Positions 57,801 to 64,000 of a stretch of 64,000 bases of DNA are shown here, in pieces (within the stretch, counting starts at the first letter, position 1; every line of letters begins with the position of its first letter). This stretch comes from Oncomelania hupensis (Eukaryota > Mollusca > Gastropoda > Littorinimorpha > Pomatiopsidae). Location of the stretch: positions 78,495,463 through 78,559,462 of the forward strand of contig CM072513.1 in the NCBI GenBank assembly GCA_036898135.1. The letters are read 5' to 3'. Made by a program: the position numbers and the translations under genes. The notes under the pieces are model-generated. The model did not search any database and was not told the DNA's origin. It worked only from the letters and a program-made list of their open reading frames with translations.

Positions 57801-58297
57801 GGGTTCAGCAGAGTGTGGGATGCGAAAATACTTTTGTCAGCCTATTTAAGCAAAGAATGATGGACGTTTATATGCAAGAATGGGATAGTTCTGTGCTGAG
57901 GAATGACAAGTATCAGCATTTTAGAGCGTTTAAAAATGTTTTTCATGCAGAAGCTTACCTTGATTATATGCAAATAAAATGTTTTAGGGACTGTTTAGTT
58001 AAGTTTAGATTTGGCGTTCTACCTCTGAAAGCCTCATTTTTTAGGTTAACATTTAATGAAATGGATGGAAATGTATTATGTTCTTGTTGTAATGCTATAG
58101 AAAACGAGGATCATTTTATAATTGAGTGTTCACTGTATAGCGAACTGAGAGAAAAATATTTAACATTCCCACTGCGGACGCTTTCTGCCTTGCGGAATGG
58201 ATCTAAATTTTATATGTGGAGGCTAAGCATCTTTATTTTTCATGCATTAAAGATAAGAACACAGTTTTATGAACAGTTGCTTTCCACTTCCAGCTAA
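54821..58297 (+). CDS. Second LINE: endonuclease-reverse transcriptase, uninterrupted frame
   Basis: The frame is open from the stop at 54818 to TAA at 58295-58297. Endonuclease homology already begins at CTWNCEGWLNKQ near 54854, upstream of the GTG at 54977, and there is no in-frame ATG in that stretch; the true start is therefore unclear or lost by 5' truncation. Counting from 54977 (1106 codons): endonuclease GGVLVFVRK near 24 and SGDLNART near 111; an acidic low-complexity insertion at about 138-161; RT with IVPIFKKGD, ESQAGFRKGYSTTDH, CFVDLKKAFDSVQ near 606, GLRQGCILSPE and LLFADDIVLL near 709; then a C-terminal C-x2-C-x7-H-x4-C knuckle near 1034-1051. Coding is intact and catalytic residues are present. 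It differs from the RTE family (no GRPKKRW tail); the clade is not assigned. Confidence 0.88.
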   Translation, partial: GCGQSPKKLSICTWNCEGWLNKQNNPDIVQALNHFDIFSLNETFVDSEKLSYVHFDSYDIFVSKAVKLSDAGRRSGGVLVFVRKAISEFVLEIQVQYEHMIVLLLQKELFGLLKDVCLVCMYVHPYDSDYWKMTKNGYGIEILEQCVVDLHERLNDFSLIISGDLNARTGLENALPFDFDDLWMDANVDKNDEDDDDEDGEHEKEKWKRNSDDSDINTFGRNLLELCSVIDCVILNGLCKFNCDDALTFVSANGGSVVDYFIVSKDLCTQDFLSTLKVESFIDSPHFPIVMTVLTHQKVHTVAESKGHWITKTIWDNTKTEEFLSLFNSEAIQATCNRAHLMLDNNVEEAIQLFTGALRAASECMSKRVRVGGAPRQAHWFDSQCDGAKRHARQLLVNFRFTKRAQDRELYVAARKNYKTLICKKKLEFGRNRAEYLASLGGSGQLFWGEVRKISGKNKSGINKDITGTEWFEHFKNLFNGNDVVNKDETFLERTDGTPSNDSDTCFDLNKPILDEEVRDAIKRLKVGKACGVDKVLAEMIKLSGETSVLFLTKLFNSLFDSGTYPADWCKAIIVPIFKKGDSSVADNYRGVSLLSLVSKCYTSVLNKRLVGWVEKHNKITESQAGFRKGYSTTDHIFTLSAIVEKCFSKRGGKLYVCFVDLKKAFDSVQHQPLFDILLHYKNINGKFMRAIVSIYKTVLSCVRIQDKFTEFFDCPVGLRQGCILSPEIFSLFINEVATAVDSNGLHGIQLLPNLIDLFLLLFADDIVLLSITPRGLQNQINILNDACKRLYLNVNTDKTKIIVFRKGGYLGKFENWHLDGKQIEVVNKYNYLGFVFSTKMSIKKGVNALALKGRKAGFECVRMISKLKEISKKCYFKIFDAQVQPILLYASEMWGVHRLENIERVHTFVCKRFLNVPMGVPNKFIYGETGRYPLFVNSAVRCVRYWLKLLKLSEHRLPKQAYKMLINLDEKGKKCWVTKVKNNLLSLGFGYAWVQQSVGCENTFVSLFKQRMMDVYMQEWDSSVLRNDKYQHFRAFKNVFHAEAYLDYMQIKCFRDCLVKFRFGVLPLKASFFRLTFNEMDGNVLCSCCNAIENEDHFIIECSLYSELREKYLTFPLRTLSALRNGSKFYMWRLSIFIFHALKIRTQFYEQLLSTSS

Positions 58298-58475
58298 TGT
58301 GATGGATAAAGACACTTGTATAGGCACATTGTAAAATTTGCATTGTAAAGATGAAAACCACGTGATCAACCATGTTTTCTATGGGCTGGTGGCCCGAAGA
58401 ATGTTGTATTTGCCATGTGAATGTTATTTATTTGGGAAGTAAACGGACGATGTCCAAAATGAAATGTCTGTCTGT

Positions 58476-58517
58476 CTGTCTCTCTCTCTTTCTCTCTCTC
58501 TCTCTTTATCTCTCTCT

Positions 58518-58556
<39 letters not shown>

Positions 58557-58575
58557 TGGAGAGAGAGAGAGAGGT
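58476..58575. repeat. TC tract followed directly by GA tract (imperfect palindrome)
   Basis: ~42 bases of TC-rich sequence then ~55 bases of GA repeat, self-complementary. It follows a GTCT repeat that may be the tail of the LINE at 54821. Confidence 0.9.
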
Positions 58576-58579
58576 TGAG

Positions 58580-59439
58580 TCGGTCGGAATCAGAATGTGT
58601 GGGCAAAGGAAAATGTGGATCCCCCGTCGAGTGCACAGTGACGAGGCTGATAGTAGTTCGCAGTTTTATTTCCGTGAGTAGAAATTTGAATTGAATGGAG
58701 AAGTGAGGACACAAAGCAGCGCACTTCATGCTTGGAGAACGCGCGTAGCGACCTAGAGGCAGTGAAAAATATGTTTATTTTTAATATGATACCTCCCATT
58801 TTTGGCTGCTTTCCTTGTTCAATTCGGCGCATTCAGAATATTTACATAAAATACACAGCTACTGACTGTAACTTTTGTACACAAACCCAGAGTAAATCCG
58901 ACAGTCTAGTATTCTAGTTCAATCTTATGCAAGCCACAAGCAAACATCTTTCGGCTATCATTTGTATTGTATTTCCATTTAGGTCTTGGTCTTTAGAATA
59001 CAGTAATGTGGGATAACGCTCGATTGTTTGTTGCAGATGTAAACAAAGTGATATCTGTATCGTTATTTTTTTCATACTTGTTCGTGCCTGCGTAATTTTT
59101 ATTTTTTTTAAATTTGCTGTTATTCCAATAATTCATTACAGCGTGCTTATTTCAATGATATATTTCAAATACAGGTATGTTGAGAATAATTCTAGCTTTC
59201 AATTTATCCGCCTTTTATTTGTTATCATGATGAAGCCTAGAAATTGTGTCTATAAAGTTGCGTTCCGGGCCTGTGGTTTGTGTCGGCGTCGTCACTAGGG
59301 ACCTGACCCTGTCGGGCGCAAAGGAATGCAGGGCATGTCAAGAGGGAGAGCAAGCTCTCACACGCTTAGTGTGTACAGGGGACAGGAGAGGTGGGGAAGA
59401 GAGCGCTTGTGGTGTGTGACTTGGTGTAAAACGAGATGC

Positions 59440-59440
<1 letters not shown>
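58580..59440. other. No recognisable feature
   Basis: AT-rich sequence without a supported gene or repeat. Confidence 0.5.
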
Positions 59441-59443
<3 letters not shown>

Positions 59444-59504
<61 letters not shown>

Positions 59505-59518
59505 CAGAGAGAGAGAGA
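59444..59518. repeat. (GA)n / (GACAGA)n microsatellite
   Basis: GA units with an internal run of GACAGA hexamers at 59485-59508. Confidence 0.95.
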
Positions 59519-59780
59519 GGCTGTTATGAGAGAATGGAAGACGGGAGAAGGTGAGGTAGAAAGGTAATGTGTCCTTATCCTCGTAACTTTTATAATTGAA
59601 ACTAATTTAAATTTGCAATTAAGTTGATTCCCATCACTGATTTTAGCGTGATCATGAAAGGTGTTTATCATACAGTTGAGGTTATGATTATATAATGTAG
59701 AATTGTAGTTATTCTTAATGTTGAATTCTTAACATGATGTAGTCTCCCATACCTCAGGGTAGGAGACTTAAATCTACGAC

Positions 59781-59781
<1 letters not shown>

Positions 59782-59875
<94 letters not shown>
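59782..59875. repeat. (GA)n microsatellite
   Basis: Over 40 GA units with one AAAG interruption near the left end. Confidence 0.96.
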
Positions 59876-59876
<1 letters not shown>

Positions 59877-60247
59877 GACACAATTTCAAGAGTGGTGAGG
59901 GAGACGTACCGAGGGAAGAGAAAGGGAGTGGGATAGGATATAAAAAAGAGGTATTTTCATGTCAAGGACAAAAGCGACAGCAAGCAGTTGGATTTCCTTA
60001 AGGCCTGCAGATTTCATAATACCTCGTCACTTCCTATATGGTGTCTGTTTTGATGAATGATTCACGGAAAAGAAAGGGCCTTGGTTTACTTCAAACCGAA
60101 TATGACGTACACACAGAACTCTTCCTCCGCCATCATTATAGGTAAAGGACTAGGTCTCTGTCTTTGCGTGTTCTCTGGGTGTCTCCGCGCACACAAATAC
60201 ACCAACACACAGACATACTCATATATATACGTACGTATAATTATACG

Positions 60248-60495
60248 GTCCCACCGCCGTAGCTCAAGTGGTAGAGCGCTCGCCTGTCACACCGATGACC
60301 CAGGTTCAAATCCCGTGGTGAGCGATATAACAAGTGGCCATTTTCACAGTCCATTTTAGCAGTATGATTGCTTTGGTGGTTCAGTGTTGACTCAGGTTCC
60401 TACCCCTCTTTTCCTGGGATGGTTATCCCCGTCTGCCATATCGCCAATGATGGGTGCAGACCTTAAACCTCAATGTTTATTCATAAGTTTACTCG
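60248..60495 (+). mobile_element. tRNA-Asp-like SINE, copy 1
   Basis: Head CCGCCGTAGCTCAAGTGGTA (A box), anticodon-loop-like CTGTCAC (GTC), B box CCAGGTTCAAATCCCG. A ~170-bp body includes CAGTATGATTGCTTTGGTGG and CCATATCGCCAATGATGGGT, with an ATTCATAAG end. Aligns throughout with 63120-63350. Confidence 0.88.
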
Positions 60496-60904
60496 TTCCC
60501 ATGTACTCACTCAAACACCACGTTTTAATTGCCATTTGTACATGGATAATTTAAAATAATATTATCTGGTTAAATCCAGCGTGAGCAGTTAATAGCGCTA
60601 ATTTGGATTTCTGGACTATTTTGGTTGAATTTTACGGCTGTTAGGCTAGAACACTAATGCACATTTGTTTTTCCTGCTTCCTGCTTGAAAATAATGCGTG
60701 TGCTTATCGCTTTCTCCTGAAGGTGTTTCACGCGAAACGTTTTGCAGTAAAAAAGGAGATTAAGGACAGAGTGACTGTGAATTATTGGCTGACATCAGAC
60801 GTAAATCTTTGACTTCTTTTTCAGCTTACGAATACAAATATTTCATCTGAAGGAACTTCAAACAAGGATTTCAAAGTTTTCAGAGGTTGAAACATTTTTG
60901 AAGA

Positions 60905-61197
60905 TTTATTACAAGACTTAGAATAGTATTATATTTAGTAGTTTTAAACTAAAGCTGGCATTACAGCGAAAAAAATGTTTCAAGACTACACAGTAATAAT
61001 AATAAATCACAGATTGGTTAAAATTGTCATGCACGTTATTGTTAATTTCTTTTGTTTTAATTTATGTTGAATCCCGTTGCTTCATGTTTGTTTTTAAATT
61101 AGTGATATGTATAATTGTGTAGTCTTGAAACATTATTTTCGCTACAATGTATTTTGTAAAAATAATAAATGTAATACTGTTCTAAATCTTGTAAACA
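60905..61197. mobile_element. Foldback element with ~85-bp inverted arms
   Basis: The left arm 60905-60998 and right arm 61112-61197 are inverted copies (ATGTTTCAAGACTACACA and TGTGTAGTCTTGAAACAT most conserved; outer part ACAAGAYTTAGAAYAGTATT) around a ~113-bp AT-rich loop. No ORF. A TSD is not clear. Confidence 0.75.
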
Positions 61198-61199
61198 TT

Positions 61200-61815
61200 A
61201 CCCCCTTTTTGTGGGGGTGGGGTGGGTTGGGGTGGGGGTGTATGTGATGGGTGAGTGGGATGGGAGTTAGGGGGTGTGGGGCGTTTGTCTAAAATAACAC
61301 ATGCGAATACCCGGGACGGAAAAGGCCAAAGGATGATCGTATTTCTAGTTCTGACTGTAGTCTTTGTTTAGTTGATCAAAACATGGCATTATAAATTGTA
61401 CTGTTTGACCTCTGTTGAATGTTGTAGTCGATTTATTGAGTACAAACTAGTTAAGTGTTGCTTTGTTAATTTGATTAATGACTGCTTCCTTCCTTGTTTA
61501 CTCAAGAGGCGCAACAATAACGCAAGGTGTTATTTAAAACTATACATGTCCGAGACACAATTCCTGTTTCTGAATAAAACAATGAGACTTGCGTAGATTG
61601 TGATATGTAGGTACCGGGTCCGTTTGAAACTCAGCATCAATTAAAATAATATTTCCCGTGAACGACTTTTGAAATTGGATGTATAGGGATCCCTTTCCCT
61701 GCCCACCCCGCCGCCCCTCGCATCTCCTTTTCCCCTCCCCCGGATCCCCACCCTCACTCTTCCAACACCCATCTATGTCGCTGTCACTTTTACTTCCTGT
61801 CTCTCTCTTTCTCTC
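61200..61815. other. No recognisable gene
   Basis: G-rich tract at 61215-61285, pyrimidine-rich at 61690-61815; otherwise unremarkable. Confidence 0.5.
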
Positions 61816-61817
61816 TC

Positions 61818-61916
61818 TTCTTCTTCTTCTTCTTCTTCTTCTTCTTCTTCTTCTTCTTCTTCTTCTTCTTCTTCTTCTTCTTCTTCTTCTTCTTCTTCTT
61901 CTTCTTCTTCTTCTTC
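61818..61916. repeat. (TTC)n microsatellite
   Basis: About 33 uninterrupted TTC units; open frames here encode poly-Leu or poly-Arg and are not genes. 61920-63115 has no supported gene. Confidence 0.97.
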
Positions 61917-63119
61917 GTCTTGTCTCTTGCACAGTAACTGTTGAACAATTGCTAAGACATGAAAGGAGGAATGGGAAGGAGAGAGAGGAGTAGAGAGAGG
62001 AGTAGAGATCTGGACAAGCTATTTTTCACAAGCAGCGCTAAATGTACTTTTAATTATGAATGAATAATTATCATTTAACCACTTCGCTAAATTACACTAT
62101 TTTTCTGTGTTACAGGAACAGAAAATGCACCACATTCACAAAGAGCTGACCTAGCGAAAGAGTGACCAAAAAAGAAGAAAGAAGAAATTTAAAAAAAAAC
62201 TGCAAAAAGAAAAAATATCAGAAAGAAGAGAGAGGTATGAAAGAAGAGTGAAGAAAACAGAAGTTAGAGGAAAAAGGAAAGGTTTGACGGGAATGCAGGA
62301 TGGAGAGAGTATAAAGAAGCCGTGTTAGCTCACCCTCTGTACTGTCGAGTCTACTTGCCTTGTACCCAACATTCGCCGCCGTACTCTTTACTACCGCTAA
62401 GAGTAGCGATCTTCAGCACTTTCACTGCATGGGAAAGAGAAAGAGAGCAAGCAGTGCGGTGCAAGTGTCTCTAATTGACTGGATTCTTTCATCAGTGTTC
62501 GTTTACCCTCGCCCGACAGCCTCTCATTTGCAGAGGTTTTCTCAACCTGCCGGTGAATTTGGTGTGCCCTTGTGGATACTTGAGCTGTTCAAGTAGAGAC
62601 TACAGCGAACTACGCTGGGAAAATACAACAGTTGACACGTGCATTTGGATTTCCTGGGAATAGTCCACTCTTCAAACAAACAGCGCTGATTTTGAATGTA
62701 ATACAAACAGGTGATAGTGTAAAACTACTTTAATTCCTTGTCCTAGATGACAAGGAACGCAAAACTCTTATTTACTTCATTTGCGAAATTTCCTCACTTT
62801 GATTTGTTTGCCGTAATTATTGTGAAGTTTTGGGATATCAATTCGTCATTTGGGAGTAAATGATTGCATTTCGGAATACATTGGGCGCCGCGTCACATGA
62901 TAACGAACTCTTCATCCTCCATGAGATATAAAGAAGGTATCCTGTGGAAATCATTGCTTCGATTACAGGTATGAGCTCAGTATTTGACTGTGTGCGGGAG
63001 GGTGCGTGCGAGTGTGTGCGTGGGTGTGTGTGTTGTTTTGTCAATTGTGGTTACTCGTATCAGGTACTTTATTCTTTGAGCTTATTTTGTCTACATACCA
63101 TTCATTCATTGCAAGTTAT

Positions 63120-63350
63120 TACCATCGCCGTAGCTCAAATGGTAGAGGGTTCGCCTGGCACACCGATGACCCAGGTTTCGAATCCCGTGATGGGCCAAAA
63201 AAATTGGCCATTTTTCGCTGTCCATTTTAACAGTATGATTGCTCTTGTGGTTCAGTGTTCATTTAGGTCCCTACCCCTTGTTCCCTGGGATGGTTATCTC
63301 CGTCTGCCATATCGCCAATGGTGGGTGTAGACCTTAAACTTCAATGTTCA
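63120..63350 (+). mobile_element. tRNA-Asp-like SINE, copy 2
   Basis: Head TCGCCGTAGCTCAAATGGTA, loop CTGGCAC, B box CAGGTTTCGAATCCCG. Body as in 60248-60495, ending in a CATTCATT tail. Anticodon and B box differ from copy 1. Confidence 0.87.
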
Positions 63351-63555
63351 TTCATTCTCCCTATAAATTGCATCTGTTTTTACACTTATCTCTTTCTTTC
63401 CTTCTGTATGACTTGACTGCCTCAGTTCTGAAACTGGTTCATTGTCTGGTCGCAGTGTGTAGTATTTATATTTTGTTGTTTGGTGTGTATGTATACTGAA
63501 GATGCAGTACTATTTTTTTGTGCATCAATGCTACACGCAATCATCCCCCCCATCT

Positions 63556-63597
<42 letters not shown>

Positions 63598-63607
63598 TCT
63601 CTATCTC

Positions 63608-64000
63608 CATCTCTAGTTAAATTATTCAATCGTTTGTACAGTTCTGGTGTTTTTACTGAAAGTTGGAGTAAATCTGTGATTGTTCCTTTGTTTAAAAAAG
63701 GTGAGGTAAATAACCCTGAAATTTACCGTGGTATTTCTCTTTTCAGTGTTGTTAGTAAAGTTTTTACATCACTATTAAACAAACGGCTTTATAATTGCCA
63801 AATTGGGCAGAGAACGAACATACAATTTGTAAAGGTCAAGCTGGCTTCCGTCAAAACTGTGCGACAACTGACCATATTTTAACACTGATTTCTGTCAGTA
63901 ATAAACATCTGTATGGTTCAGTGAAAAGAAAGCTTTACGTTGCATTTATTATCCTAAGGAGTTTGATTCTGTGGACAGGGATAGCTTATGTATGGTCAGT
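63608..64000 (+). mobile_element. LINE RT fragment related to the 54.8-kb element, runs off window
   Basis: Reads LFNRLYSSGVFTESWSKSVI, VPLFKKGE, YRGISLFSVVSKVFTSLLNK, then after a frameshift near 63830 a QAGFRQN-like segment, TTDHILTL, and KRKLYVAFI and EFDSVDRDSL in different frames. These align with residues ~505-615 of the LINE at 54821-58297 at moderate similarity. It starts right after a (CT)n tract at 63557-63588, and is decayed by several frame breaks. Confidence 0.82.

Noticed and set aside
61540..61993. Poly-Arg and poly-Leu open frames
   Set aside because: Produced by a (TTC)n microsatellite.

Overview
The window is eukaryotic nuclear DNA from an invertebrate, most likely a lophotrochozoan and probably a gastropod mollusc. 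The basis is indirect: small exons with GT-AG introns, an SR-rich splicing gene with metazoan orthologues, abundant RTE-type LINEs, tRNA-headed SINEs, and very long TC/GA microsatellites. No species can be named from the sequence alone. The window has one clear host gene and is otherwise dominated by mobile elements of many kinds, several nested in one another.

Layout. 1-757 (-): 5' end of an RTE LINE running off the window. 774-3045 (+): a three-exon, uninterrupted Mutator-like (Mutsu-type) transposase gene. 3.8-6.6 kb (+): an RNase H-class LINE interrupted by a minus-strand RTE copy. 7201-26611 (+): sixteen exons of CLASRP (CLK4-associating SR-rich protein, SFRS16/SWAP2), open from inside the N-terminal DRY_EERY domain to the stop codon. 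Its first coding exons are not found in 1-7200, so they probably lie upstream of the window, which would put the transposase gene in a CLASRP intron. CLASRP introns hold two further LINE types, 5'-truncated RTE copies, three piggyBac-type remnants, a hAT-type element with perfect 15-bp ends that carries one of those piggyBac copies, SINEs, and a cluster of AGGTCA hexamers.

27-42 kb is gene-poor. It has two candidate 3'-terminal exons of unrecognised genes (28155-28538 minus; 34204-34385 plus), each with a downstream AATAAA, two tRNA-derived SINEs, a degenerate minisatellite (35.2-35.9 kb), a TC array (38.6-39.2 kb) and a MITE (39.2-39.7 kb). 42006-45346 is a complete RTE LINE with an intact ORF, a GGATA-type tail and a 12-bp target-site duplication. 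46.0-50.3 kb contains two copies of a ~590-bp retroposon, one split by a hAT-like MITE and one inserted into an RTE fragment; both insertions can be proved by comparing with empty sites elsewhere in the window. 54821-58297 is a second LINE with an intact endonuclease-RT frame. 58.4-64 kb holds microsatellites, two SINEs with Asp-tRNA-like heads, a long foldback element, and a LINE fragment related to the 54.8-kb element at the window end.

Functionally, CLASRP is expected to act in the nucleus in alternative splicing. The LINEs supply the machinery that SINEs and short retroposons can borrow: the ~590-bp retroposon shares its 3' end with the RNase H-class LINE.
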